The notes below the pieces were generated by a model that was not told the DNA's origin, searched no databases, and saw only the letters and a list, made by a program, of their open reading frames with translations. Positions 23,451 through 34,386 of a stretch of 64,000 nt of DNA are shown here, in pieces. Source of the stretch: Amanita rubescens (lineage: Eukaryota; Basidiomycota; Agaricomycetes; Agaricales; Amanitaceae); assembly GCA_015039365.1 (NCBI GenBank), contig WION01000112.1, forward strand, positions 62,001-126,000. Direction: 5' to 3'. Each line of letters starts with the position of its first letter. Positions within the stretch are counted from its first letter, which is position 1. The translations under genes were made by a program, and so were the position numbers.

Positions 23451-24310
23451 TGGCGGAGAGGAGGCGGATTCCCGGAACAGCGACGTGGTTGAGAATATGC
23501 GGTGATAGCCAGGCCTTCAGGCACGCTACGAGTGGGGCGAGAGCAATGTCTTAAGTTTATTTGTCTATGTTAGACTAATTGAAAATTCTAGCGCGTCGGC
23601 ACTGGGCAGCAACCTTGCTTGGCAACCGTCGAGCTCAGTTTATCTTTCTGTGTACTTGACTAATTCTATCTATAGTGATGTGTCAGTGTCAGGACATTGA
23701 AGGTCATTGAGTCTATCACGTTTCACTACCCGTTCTTCGTCGCCACGGCCGTTTTGAGCAAGCCAACATTTCCCGGTCTGGCCCGAAGCAACATCAGCAC
23801 TGCATTACCTCTGTCCCAATCGCTGAAATCCAATGTAAGACGGATGGTGGCAGATTTTGGACCTGATAGATCAGGTCACACTTGCTTCTTCAGTCAGTGG
23901 TTGGAAGCATGCCAAAAGAAAAGACACCCGTGGAGGGACGGTGGGCGTCCAACATATCCTGCGCTTCAACGGATTTGTCAGTTTTGTGAGACGACATATA
24001 CGGGAAAGCTGCCCACATGAATATAGGAGTGGAAGTGGGAGTCATTGGCCACATTGTGCAGAAGTGGAGCATGGACATTTGCAGGAGGTATGGATGATTG
24101 TTTTTGTTAACTTAGTCGCGCGATCAGCCGGCAGGCTATTCAGGCGTATACGTTTCGTGGGCAGGGCATAAAGGGGCAGCAGAGACTTGTGACTATATAT
24201 AGTCGAGGAGTGAATAAATCAGGAAAGGACGGCAGGTGTTCATGCTTCAGGTGGAGGTGGGAACGCATGGCAATCGGTAGGGCTCGTGGACAAGGACCGG
24301 GACGCAAAAA
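23451..24310. other. Intergenic region, no gene recognised
   Basis: Contains a 107-codon plus-strand frame (23697-24020) and overlapping alternatives, without family resemblance or a plausible exon chain. The right part borders the ABC-transporter relic and may include its decayed 3' end. Confidence 0.35.
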
Positions 24311-24319
24311 ACAGGCGGT

Positions 24320-24910
24320 GGACGGCCAAGGCAAGACGTAGATAACTGTCTTGATTCGCTCGCCCGTCGGCGACCGTGACAATTATTCGATATTATCGAA
24401 TATTGCATTGAGGGCGTATGGGTCCAACGAGGACGTCTAGCATAAAGATAAGCCGTTGGCAGATGTGTAAATCAAGATGTACGCACTGGCTCGTCAAAAA
24501 TCATGAGATCAACATCAGGATCACAAGCTCTCGTGAATGCTCGTGCGATAGCAACCCGTTGCCATTAATTTCACAAAAGTCATTCAGCCTTGTTACCCAC
24601 GCAAAGCGTGTTCCTTACCTCTCCTCCAGATAACCCATGGAGATTGGGAGCGGAAAATTTATTTTCAGGATAAGGTATCGACTCAAAGCCAGGTGTCTGT
24701 AATTTCGTCTGAAGTCCTCGAGGTAATGAATCTCACATCGCATCTGCTTCGGCAAGACGCATGGCCTGCTCCATCATGGGCCTATGATTAAGCTTTTCAA
24801 CGTTTCCGAGACCAACGTTCTTTTGAACTGTAAATTAAATTTGGAGAAGCCCTGGAGGACGGCGGTCAACATCAGGGTTATAGCGCCGGATGTCAATCAA
24901 AAAAATTCCC
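24320..24910 (-). pseudogene. ABC transporter ATP-binding domain relic
   Basis: Pieces of a B-type ABC nucleotide-binding domain occur in order on the minus strand but in different frames. These are DIRRYNPDV (about 24865-24890), NVGLGNVEKLNHRPMMEQAM (about 24765-24825), a decayed signature region, WQRVAIARAFTRACDPDVD with Walker B LMIFDEP (about 24490-24560), and a D-/H-loop remnant GERIKTVIYV (about 24330-24365), where the expected His-Arg-Leu is lost. Frame changes and missing motifs (no Walker A seen) mark it as a pseudogene. Confidence 0.65.
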
Positions 24911-25261
24911 TGGAATGTCATTCTGATGGTGGCAAGGAGACTTCTTGATGAATAGATGAGGGACTGCATGGAGCTTGGGTACCATGTTAGGGACCCCAAC
25001 GAAGCAGTAGGTGATTGTAACATGATAGCGTAAGGCACCTGATTGATTTGCATGAGTTCGGGCATAATGAGAAAAAGACGCATACATTCTGCAACACGAA
25101 TATGAGAGTCGAGAAGTTGAGGTTGAAGAGCAAAGAGAGTTCGGTTGCCTGGTGGGGTTGCTCGGATTCCAAAACAATCCTTCTCGCACTCGACCATGAT
25201 TTCAGTATCCAGTCTCCCAGACCGAACAAAACAATTTTGGGCCTGTGAACCTCGCTATAGG

Positions 25262-26272
25262 CTAGATTGCGCATACGTTCTTGACGATCGGTCGCGAAGT
25301 CCGACGAAGCAAAGAGCCACTTCCGAATCTACTAATGGGCACTGCGTGCGCTACGAAACGGTCTTCGAAGGCAAGGGCGACATCTCGTCGATAGTCAGCA
25401 GGATGACAAGGGTTTGTTAGCTGCATGAGAGCTTGTGTCGGCCTCGTCGGCGGTCGGCAAGATGACAAGTGATGTGTTACCCGAGACCAAGCAGTAAGGC
25501 AGCAGAGCGGAAGACGATCAAGACAGGCCGAGACGATCGGCATTGGGTTGAAGTGACGGTCATCGCGAAATTGGGGTCTACGAATTAATTCAACCACATG
25601 GAAGACAATTGGGCGAAATAATTGACTTGCAAAAAAGCAACCTCAGAGGCCCCAAATGGACCGTGTAGCTGTACGGCAAGCAGGATTCCGTTACGTGTAT
25701 CATTGATGTCATTCAAGGGTGGTTCCAAAACTTCATGCCTATGATTGGTGAGATTGCTCATGTACTGGGCCTGGAATGAGAACTCGGAGTAATTCAAGAA
25801 ATATTCAGAACACGCCTGGTCTCCCTTTGCGTGAGGAACGATATGACATGCTTGAAAGTTTGTTGAACCAGTCATCAGACAGGTTCCGTCGCGATCAGCC
25901 ATCCTCTGTCTGAAATTGGCCCGGTCTGTGGAGAGAACTGATGAATCCGAAGTCCTGTCGTCCATCAAATCAGGGTCAAGCAGAAACGGCTCTAACATTG
26001 AAGGTGAATGAGGGGTCCTTGGACGCCGAAATATGACTTGCCTTGTGATACATAGTAATAAAAACCAGGCTTTATATCAGCCTGATAATAGTCGACTTCT
26101 TGGCCACCAGGTGCGATGGAGATGTGGCCTTCGGGCCATAGATGGTAAACCCGAGATAACGCAACCAGGTAAGGGGGTGCAATGAGAAGAGCTGACACTT
26201 GTCGACAGGAATGGATAGCGCAGGCTGGTATATACCATCGATTAGCATCCGGAGCTCAACGGTGACGGCCAT
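25262..26272 (-). CDS. HNH endonuclease domain protein B
   Basis: Second HNH_2-type gene of the island. The start at 26272 (MAVTVELRMLID) is joined by a 44-nt intron (26192-26235) to 26042-26191 (APPYLVALSRVYHLWPEGHI), then by a GC-AG intron (25992-26041, donor GCAAGT) to the exon beginning at 25991 (EPFLLDPDLMDDRTSD). The core reads RDGTCLMTGS, FQACHIVPHAKGD, then NDTRNGILLAVQLHGPFG, consistent with the conserved His and Asn of HNH_2 proteins. The 3' exon after VAFLQ (near 25630) was not resolved; a TPNFAM-like continuation lies near 25570. Probable role is a DNA-cutting enzyme of unknown target. It may be intact. Confidence 0.6.
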
Positions 26273-26544
26273 GTTGGATGTTGAAATGTGGATGAGAGGC
26301 GTTTTTATATCAACTGCGGATAACGCGTGAGCGCGATCCGTGACGTCATGATGCATAATCTATATCACAGGATCTACCTAGGCCGTAAGCACCATCAACC
26401 CCTCCGTCTCGCGAACTTTCCCTCTTCCTCCTTATGTGTCGATGTGTCCTGGGTATATTGTGTTTCTATTCTGAATAATCGACAGAAAGAAAGAAAAGAG
26501 ATTCGTCACTCGATAGAGTCAATCCACACGCAATCGTAAGCATG

Positions 26545-28863
26545 TCACGTCTCTAGGGAATCGGGATGCTGATAGACTTTAATCAGCAATGGCAATTGAT
26601 TTTTACCATTAGGATCTGATGCAAGGACAGGTCGTAGGACAATTAACGCTTTCCGCTTGATATCAGCTGCAGGAACTGCCAGTTGAAATTCAAACGCTCG
26701 AAGAAGTGTGAACAAAAGTGCTTTCATTCTACATTGAAGCCGTCTTTCAATACTATTCAAGATGGGTACAGCGAACTTACTCCACGACCGAGAATTTGAA
26801 TCCGATGCAAGCATGAGGGCCGCCCAAGAAAGTGAGCTGATTTCCCCATACACTGGGGATCCTGTGAACTGCCTGTGGAATGGATTCCCAGCGTTCCGGC
26901 CTTCACATAACTTAGGGTAGTGGTCGAAAGCAACAAAAGATCTTATCGCTTACTTGAACTCTGCCGCATCCTCCCCCCAGATGCTTACCGCACGATTCAT
27001 AGCTAAGAGAGGGATAGATACAATGCGACCTTTCTTTATCCTTGTAGCTTGCGATTTAGCGAGGCAAATAGGTATGCAGAATCTTACAGACCGAATGTAT
27101 TCCTGGATATTCCCTTCCTCATCTTTAACAGGTATTTCTAGAGGAATTATATCATCCGCAGTCGCAACTCTTGCTGTTAAAGGGACAGGAGCATAAAGAC
27201 GCATGACCTCGCGAACAACTTTATCGAGGTAAGGGAGGGCGTTCAGCTCATCCATCGTAGGATTGTCGGTGGGAAAACTCAAGAGTTCTACGCGTAACTT
27301 CTGCTGAACATCAGCGCGCTGGGCCAACGCGAACAACGCCCATGTCGTTGCGACACTTGAACAGTCCGTCACCGTAGGGTCGGATGTATAACTCGACAAA
27401 ACGTACCTTGTAGTTTCGTGACCTGCCACGAAGAATGTTGGTATTTCTGAAATAACAGCTTAGCGCCTTTTTCTGTAGGGACAGGAGGATGAATAGTTAC
27501 GGGCCATTACATCATCATCGCACATTCTCTGGTTACTAGGCAAGTCCGTGGCCATGTTCGCTCTAACAAGTAATGACAGTATATCACGTCCCTTGGAAAG
27601 ATCCTTTGCTAGAGATGAGATTTTCTCTGCTATCAACGCGGCTCGACTATCTTCGAGGAGCTTGTGGGCAATGCGAGTCATCGTCTGCTTTGCTTTCTTA
27701 CTTTCGGCATCGCCTTCCGCTGGCTAGATAAGGAAATAAAGCACATGCTGCGCCCTAAGATGTGGTCAAACGCACCAAGAAACGTAGAATAGGAATTCTT
27801 GCTCTGATGAGGGGCATTAGCGGAAGTCGAGCCCTTGGCTTGAAAACCGTTGCAAGCGCTCGCTGGAGCTCATTCGTACCATCGCCGGAAAGCGCGTTGA
27901 ATTGATAATTGAATCCTTGAAATCATGGTGTAAAAAGAAAAATAATAGAAAGATCACCACCTTACCAGCCAGACCGATGACATCCAAGGTCATCCTGGTA
28001 ATCCAAGTGAGGATATCGATGTGAACAATAGGTCCGGCAGGTCCCTTCTGCTTCATTATTTCAGTTTCCAGGGCATCTCGCAGCTGACATGTACTGTGAG
28101 CAGACGAAGATACTTATGAATGATAGAGTTACCTCGATAGCTTTATCGACAAAAATCGTAGTTAATTCTCGTATTTGAGCAGTTCCAAATGCAGGATTCT
28201 TTGTATAATTAAAGTAAGTGATACTCATTTGATGCCATAATGACTTACCATAATTCTTCTCTAAAAAGAATAGGTAGTCGTCAGAGAAACTTGTATCTGT
28301 TACACGAATCAATACCTGTTGCCTGTGTTTATCACCTTCAGCAACTAACAGACCTATAGTCCATTAAAAAGTGAGATTACTCAGTCTATCTTAGACTCTT
28401 ACCATCGCCGAGTAATTGAATGGTGGCATGACGTATAAAATCCGGCTTTTCATACAAATTACTATTCATCAAGATATGTGATACGGCTTTTATATCCATT
28501 GTCGCAAGACTAGTCAGCTGCGGATCAGAGTAACAACAAAGTCAGATAAATTAAAATACATAGCAAACTTATAACTCACGCCAAAAATCCTTTTATATTT
28601 GAACGTAGGGCCATAAATAGATGCCCATTTCTCGTATACCAAAGTATCCTAAGAATTGTGTTATGGTTGAACTGAGGGCAGTAATAATGGAAGCACCGTA
28701 CACTCTCCAGTATCTCGTTCAAATTCCCGTAAATCCAACTTGTGCTCTTCGGACCCGGCAGCCGTTTCAAGGGTGAAGTGTGTTCCCAGTAGATAAACTG
28801 TGCTAGCTTTATAAGAAGGTATACCGTCGCCGAAGCGAGGAAACCAAGCACAATTGTGTGCAT
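26545..28863 (-). CDS. Cytochrome P450, copy 2 (intact, 14 exons)
   Basis: Heme monooxygenase anchored in the ER membrane; substrate unknown. All splice phases close for exons 28702-28863, 28580-28648, 28403-28517, 28316-28353, 28249-28260, 28133-28198, 27966-28083, 27776-27915, 27501-27723, 27407-27446, 27092-27355, 26954-27040, 26781-26900 and 26545-26728, giving 545 aa. Features are the anchor [16 protein letters not shown], hinge [11 protein letters not shown]-helix [17 protein letters not shown], Exx[20 protein letters not shown] and heme loop [14 protein letters not shown]. The fifth exon is only 12 nt (Arg-Arg-Ile-Met). Copy 1 at 11446-15337 is a close direct repeat. Family membership within CYP nomenclature was not attempted. 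Confidence 0.92.
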
Positions 28864-29105
28864 GAGGACTGAAAGTACTGAACCGAAGAACGTCCGCTCA
28901 CGAAATTGGACAAGCCATAGTACTCGGACTTTCCCGAATCTCCGCCTGACATATAAATGGAAGGAAATGGCGTGGCTGCGAAGCGCTGCCGAAGTTTATC
29001 AATCTTTTCGTCACTTACTGACCATCATGCATTATGTGTAGATCTCTACTACGATTATCCACTTCATGTTTATCCTACACGTAGTCTTTCGAGTGTCGTC
29101 CGCGA

Positions 29106-29588
29106 CTAGCGGGGCAGGCTCGTTCCCACTGCCAGACGTAATAAGTAGTCCTCTGTGTCTCTCCCCGACGGCCCCGCGACCTTTTCCCCGCGCGCCCTGG
29201 TACCTTCGTTATTCTTCCTCCTCTCCACGAGCTCCCGGAGCAATCTTTCCACGACCGCATGGTGTCGCCTGTTTTCTTCTGCGATTCCATCCAGGCGACC
29301 CATGATCTTCACGATAGCTGTATTCAACACCGACAGCGCCTCCGTCTCCGCCCTCTGCTTCCGCCTCCCTTGACTGCCGACCCTGCATGGTGTTTTCTCA
29401 ATGGCCTCCTCCCAGCGCTCCACGACGAACAAGGCCGCGACTGCCCTCCTGTCGCGCTCGTGCTGCTTCTCTTCCGCTACAAGCCACTCCAGCACCTCAT
29501 ACTCCTTCCGTTCCAGCACTTCTCGTTCAAGGCGCTCCTTCTCGTGCTGCTCCTTGAGTAGCCGCAGTTTTTCTAAGGCAGATAGCAT
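29106..29588 (-). CDS. Hypothetical coiled-coil protein, 160 aa
   Basis: Single open frame rich in Glu, Arg, Lys and Leu with heptad-like spacing (EKLRLLKEQHEKERLEREVL, RHHAVVERLLRELVERRK). No family was recognised. It follows the P450 copy 2 promoter on the same strand. The composition suggests a dimerising or filament-type helix. It could be a genuine small gene or a fragment of a longer one. Confidence 0.4.
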   Translation of the reverse strand: MLSALEKLRLLKEQHEKERLEREVLERKEYEVLEWLVAEEKQHERDRRAVAALFVVERWEEAIEKTPCRVGSQGRRKQRAETEALSVLNTAIVKIMGRLDGIAEENRRHHAVVERLLRELVERRKNNEGTRARGEKVAGPSGRDTEDYLLRLAVGTSLPR

Positions 29589-30337
29589 AATAGAAGCATG
29601 ACGTCACACGTGCAGTCACGCACCCTTACGGACGACAAAGTACCCTTCTGGATTGTAAGTGCATCAAATCAAACAAAAAGTGATCAGAGGTTTTTGTGAG
29701 TACACTATACTTAAGGTGGTCGTCACAATAATAAAATTTTCTGCATCAGATGCTACTATGATGTGCAAGTCGTATTTCACTCTCCCCAGATGGCTACGCA
29801 CTTAATTGTCCCTCTGGGATACGTAGAACAAACAGTTTACTTATTAATAACAACTTGAACGCGTGGCACCGTGACGAACGATAGCCCAATTCGCATAAAC
29901 GCTGGCATCATCCCGCTCAAGCATCTTTGGGAATTCAGTTCTAAATAATTCAATCAACCTGGGCTCTATTTGCTGTCATATCCTCAGTAGGAAAGTTGCG
30001 AAGTGAAATGCATCAAGAGGAATTTGGAGGTCAAGGTGCCACACGTTTTCGGCAATCACATATACTTGGTAATGTGGACCGCTGCTGCGCACGGTAGATC
30101 CGAGGCCAATATTTTAGAATTAAAATTATTGTTTATGTTAGTGACATAGTAATATTTCGCTTTTGGTGACTCGCAATAAACAGCGAGCAGGATGTTGACT
30201 TAGATTGTGAAGGCATTTTATTGTATCATAAGGTGAGGTGAACTACCCAAGCTACACTTCAACGTAATCGCAATCGAAGATCAACTCAACAATAGTCCAT
30301 AAACCACCACCACAGGGGGAAAGTTAGATGCCATCAA
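29589..30337. other. Intergenic AT-rich region
   Basis: About 750 bp with no recognised gene, repeat or RNA. Composition is more AT-rich than the flanking coding regions. Confidence 0.4.
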
Positions 30338-30695
30338 CTAATTCCCGAACATGCGCATCCCGATAGATTCTTTCAGCCCGTCACTCAATTCAAACAGGAT
30401 CGCATTATCTTTCGCATGTTCCTCCTCTACTTGTTTTGATTTGGAGTTTGCGATTGCGATTGCAGGTCTGGGTAGTGAGTCTGCGGTGGTAGCAATAGTA
30501 GTCAAGTGGGATTTGGAGCGGCGGCAGTACCAGGAGCAGGAGACGACGAAGCTGGTGAGATTTGCATGTGCCGCCTGTCTACTTCCCAAAGGAACCTAAT
30601 CATCGCTTCGAGAATCTTGGGTATCCCTTTGCATGTCGCCATACCGACCTTCGTCAACAACGCTCGGACGTAATGGCTTAACACCCAAACCGTCA
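30338..30695 (-). pseudogene. 3' part of a gene split by a hAT-type element (NLR N-terminal-like)
   Basis: Frame through LSHYVRALLTKVGMATCKGI continues the minus-strand gene lying at 40121-41196; the two are separated by the 9.4-kb nested transposon. One copy of the 8-bp target duplication is at 30688-30695. The helical segment resembles the N-terminal adaptor (MLKL-NTD-like) domain of fungal NLR-type proteins. A following Ala/Pro/Ser-rich linker and a frame ending at 30338 (SDGLKESIGMRMFGN) may be its 3' exon. Assignment is tentative. Confidence 0.4.
30688..30695. repeat. hAT target-site duplication, left
   Basis: AACCGTCA immediately before the terminal inverted repeat TAGCGATGCCGAAG. It is identical to 40113-40120 on the far side of the element. 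Confidence 0.85.
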
Positions 30696-30864
30696 TAGCG
30701 ATGCCGAAGTTCAGTTCATGAACCGCAGTTCGAACCTGAACTGATTGAACTGAACCGATAGTTCAGTTCAGTTCAGGTTCTGGTTCGGCATATCGGCCTC
30801 CTGTTCAGTTCTTGGTCCGGCATTTTGGCTGGAATCCCGAACCGACGCAGAACCGGTTCGAACC

Positions 30865-31248
30865 GTGAACCGCATGGTGCATGAAGTTGGAGAGTACTCT
30901 CCACCATTGTACTTAATAATTGAAAGAAGGAAATGTGGCAGACACCGGGGAATCGGGATTAGCGGATATTGCAGTGCGTGTGTACACACAAGTACAAACA
31001 TCGCCAATCCTCGCCACCGACGCTGGCATGCTGCGCAATGCAAGATTGTGGGTGGCAGCTTGAAGGTAAGTACATAACATATGAAGACTGACCGTCTACC
31101 TGACTTCTCAAAGCAGAATTATGGGGACCAGCACGAGCGCGACAAGAACAAGAAGGCTGGCTCGGCACTTATCCGAAATTCGATGTGTGATGATCTTTTC
31201 CGAAACTCCGAAGAAGATGAGCCAGGAGAAGTGGGCCAAGATTTTTGA
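30865..31248 (+). CDS. Small zinc-finger-like ORF inside the hAT element
   Basis: Two exons in phase, 30865-31065 and 31117-31248 (intron GTAAGT...GCAG, 51 nt), give 110 aa. The pattern CSAC followed by RRWHAAQC gives C-x2-C ... H-x3-C, reminiscent of a BED-type finger found at the N-terminus of hAT transposases. A charged tail follows (ERDKNKKAG, NSEEDEPGE). It may be a truncated transposase N-terminus; expression is unknown. Confidence 0.35.
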
Positions 31249-31571
31249 AGAGGCGCGGATATATCTTCCAGAGAAGAAGAGGGAGCGGGCGGCCTCCAGC
31301 GCACCCTTGTCGACCTATTGAAGAACCCGTATATCTCACCCCCAGTCCTTTACTACATTCTGATCATCTTTTACTAAGACTCCCTTTGCTCGCCTATTGC
31401 TCGCTTCTCAACGTTATCAGTAAGCGTTCCCTCTCTTCGATTTAGCCGTCGCCAACACTCGCGTTGCCAGGATTTTGCTCTTTTCCGCTCGTTACTCAGG
31501 CTGTTACTCAATGCTTGGATCCCTGGATTTCGCTCCCTGTCACTTGTCCATTACTTTTCGTTAGCAAGCTT

Positions 31572-31576
31572 CGATT
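31572..31576. repeat. LTR retrotransposon target-site duplication, left
   Basis: CGATT directly before the 5' LTR; the identical CGATT at 39403-39407 follows the 3' LTR. Confidence 0.9.
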
Positions 31577-32062
31577 TGTTAAAGTTATCTTATCTAATCA
31601 TATAAGATAACGTATATCTTATCTTATCTCATATAAGATAATACATCATATCTTATCCTATAGATTAGGATATACAGATTAGATGTACATACATGCGTAT
31701 ATGTATTTACATACATATATACACGTACATATACATACATAGGATACTGGAATATCCTATAGTCGCTTGCGTCATCCCATTACTGTGGTAGACGCGTCAT
31801 AGCTGTGCTAGACGTCATATCATACGTCATGCACAGCTCTTCCTCTATTTACTATACATTGTACTTATTAGGATACTAGTAGTATATAAGACTACCTGTA
31901 CGTAGGTACAAATAAGAACCTTCCTTCTCCTCTTATCACCACATCCTATATCCATAGGATAGTGAGTTATCGTTCGAGGTCGTCACCGCCACTCTACACT
32001 CCACTCTAAGTAAGTATTCACTTTAATACTTAGACGCTGCGCTGCTGGGCGTATCTTCGTCA
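31577..32062 (+). repeat. 5' LTR (486 bp)
   Basis: Starts TGTTAAAG and ends TCGTCA. It matches the 3' LTR at 38917-39402 at every base I compared. The first 100 bp contain repeated AGATAA/TTATCT words. CRE-like GCGTCA and ACGTCA words lie in the middle, and a TATA-like box (TATATAAG) is at 31883-31890. Confidence 0.95.
31883..31890 (+). promoter_or_regulatory. TATA-like box in 5' LTR
   Basis: TATATAAG within AGTATATAAGACTACC, followed by the likely R region. It is the best core-promoter candidate for the element and has an identical counterpart in the 3' LTR. Confidence 0.5.
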
Positions 32063-33089
32063 GGTTATGGGCCCCGACATGGTATTGCTTGCATCACCAT
32101 CGCCTCCAGGCATGTTACCATGCAAGATGTGTGAACAGGTATAGTATTGTGCGGGTCGGAGACCTGAGTGGCATCCGTCAATTTAACTGAGTTCTTGTAC
32201 CTGACATACGAGCTTATGACATGCGCCCGGACCCTAGGGCTTTAGGGGGATCTCCTTGCACCCAGGGATAAGGGTACCACCTATGTTTCTCAAGGCTGGC
32301 ATGGCAACCTTGACCCCCACGGAGTTATACTTGCCCTCCGTGATGTGACTGGGGTATTCATGCACGATATTCCATTATAAGGCCCTTAGTGCCTTTAGTT
32401 ACCGTATGTAGATCATATGGCCCGTAGTAACTTTCACAAAGTATAAAGGTCGTGCTGGGGTCCCATTGTGGACCATACACGCAGACTATTAGGCGTCCAC
32501 TCCTAGAGAGCGCCTTAGATTAGCCGTTGGCTCTGCTCAAAAGGCATCCACGTATACTTTCATATTGTTACTGGGAGTGCTTATAAAGGTGGTCACGGAC
32601 GGTTTATGGACCGGACACCTTTCATTTTCCAAAGACAACTGGTACCTTTTGGGACCAGGCAGTTGCCGCAGGCGCACTGCAGTCCGCGGACCTTATGCAT
32701 GTCATACTCGTTTACAGGTCAGGCACACAAGTCTGGTACATGTTCCTCGGATCGATCCTGGTGCTAGGCATTATCATGCTTGGCTGTAGCTCATAACGCT
32801 GCACGCAAGGTCGTTGTCGTATTCGTTATGACACCCTCGCCTATGAAGTTGTTGTCGTTTATGTAATGACACCTTCATTAATAAAATCCTTAAAATAGAT
32901 ATAAATCATTGAATTTATAAATAATCCATCAAACGATCAATTGATTTCATCTCAATCAATCGTTCCATCATCAAGAAGCAAGAAATAACATTTCTCGCTC
33001 ACCCATTCCAATACAAGATCTACGCATCTTGTTCACCAACATTTCCATAAGGTTTTATATAAATAGAAACCTTTATCGACATTCTTGTC

Positions 33090-34238
33090 ATGTCTTCTTT
33101 TACCAAAGAAGAAGACAGCGCTTTATGTTCCCTTGTCACCGAATTACAAGGAAACAATTATCGTGCCTGGGCACGACAAATAACGGCATACTTTCAGATC
33201 TCAAATCTGATGGTATTCATGTGTCCCGTTATCCCCAATGCAATCCCTGCTCACTTCAAAGCAGTAATTGCGCCGATCACTGCCACCAATAAGGCAGCAA
33301 TCATCATACAAGCTGATGAGCTTGTACAAAACGAGAAGGCGTTACACGCCATTAAGCTCAGATTGTCCTTTACAATCTTTGAGCTTTATCAACACGTTTA
33401 CAATGCAAGACTCCTATGGATGTTCTTGCAAGAACGTTACAAAGATGATTCACCAGCAATCCTTGACGGATCACTGGACAAAATAGATCATGATCGATCT
33501 ATAAATAAAATCATCACTCGTTATAGACACATAGCAGCACAGGGACATCAATTCCCGGCTGCTCATCTAAATAAAGCACTTACGACCATCAGGGCTGTTC
33601 CATTAAAATGGATCAACCAAACAGCGGCTACATCATCCGTTACCGCTATCAATACGAATTACTCTAGCCCTAAGGCAGTTCGTTCAGGAAACACTGCCAC
33701 ACAAGTTGGACCGATCAGAGTCCAGCAACTTGCTAGTGAAATTCGTTCGGCATGGTCGTCACGGCATAAAGCTATAAACCAATTATCTCCGTCGACGCAA
33801 GACCCTAACTTGCATACGGAAAATTGTTTAGCTAATGCCTCCTTAACAAACAAAGGCAAAGGCCGCTGCAGATGCTCGCCGCATCCACAGCCTACACATT
33901 TGCGCTGGGAAGACTTTAAAAATAGTAGCAAGCCTGATTATATCAGGGGAGGATCTCCACTATTAGTCAAACAGCCCGAATCTGATCCGGAATCAGATTC
34001 CACACATGATTCATTTAAATCATGTAAATCAAATGTTTCTACGCTTTCACCTTTGTCACACGAGCCTTTGACAGACTCGTTCAACACAAGAATAACAAAT
34101 TCCCAGGAGGAATTTTATGATGCTCATGAAGATTTCGAGCGTCATTATGGAAATTTCATGGCTATGAATAGCTATGATCAATGGGTAGAAGAACAATATA
34201 GCATAGACTTAGATTATTTCTGGAAGAAATATATGTAA
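33090..34238 (+). CDS. Gag-like protein of the LTR retrotransposon (382 aa)
   Basis: Open frame from MSSFTKEEDSALCSL to a stop at 34238. The N-terminal motif LQGNNYRAWARQITAYFQI is typical of copia-type Gag (UBN2/DUF4219-like) capsid regions, where a Trp-containing helix starts the domain. The usual CCHC zinc knuckle is not evident; only a basic CRCSPHPQPTH stretch is seen. The C-terminal third is Ser/Asp-rich, ending in acidic/aromatic DYFWKKYM. No pol frame follows. Confidence 0.7.
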   Translation: MSSFTKEEDSALCSLVTELQGNNYRAWARQITAYFQISNLMVFMCPVIPNAIPAHFKAVIAPITATNKAAIIIQADELVQNEKALHAIKLRLSFTIFELYQHVYNARLLWMFLQERYKDDSPAILDGSLDKIDHDRSINKIITRYRHIAAQGHQFPAAHLNKALTTIRAVPLKWINQTAATSSVTAINTNYSSPKAVRSGNTATQVGPIRVQQLASEIRSAWSSRHKAINQLSPSTQDPNLHTENCLANASLTNKGKGRCRCSPHPQPTHLRWEDFKNSSKPDYIRGGSPLLVKQPESDPESDSTHDSFKSCKSNVSTLSPLSHEPLTDSFNTRITNSQEEFYDAHEDFERHYGNFMAMNSYDQWVEEQYSIDLDYFWKKYM

Positions 34239-34386
34239 TATATAAATTGTCATCAAAACAAGAGTATCGTGAAGGATCACTCCTTATAAATCCGATTACT
34301 TGTCATACAATTTATATTCAAAATAAGGAAATCGTGTAGGCGTATGCCTTGCAATCCCGATTACTTATAAATAAAGGTCTTTCTGG

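Noticed and set aside
23697..24020. 107-codon plus-strand ORF in the island
   Set aside because: Competing frames of similar length overlap it and no motif is recognisable.
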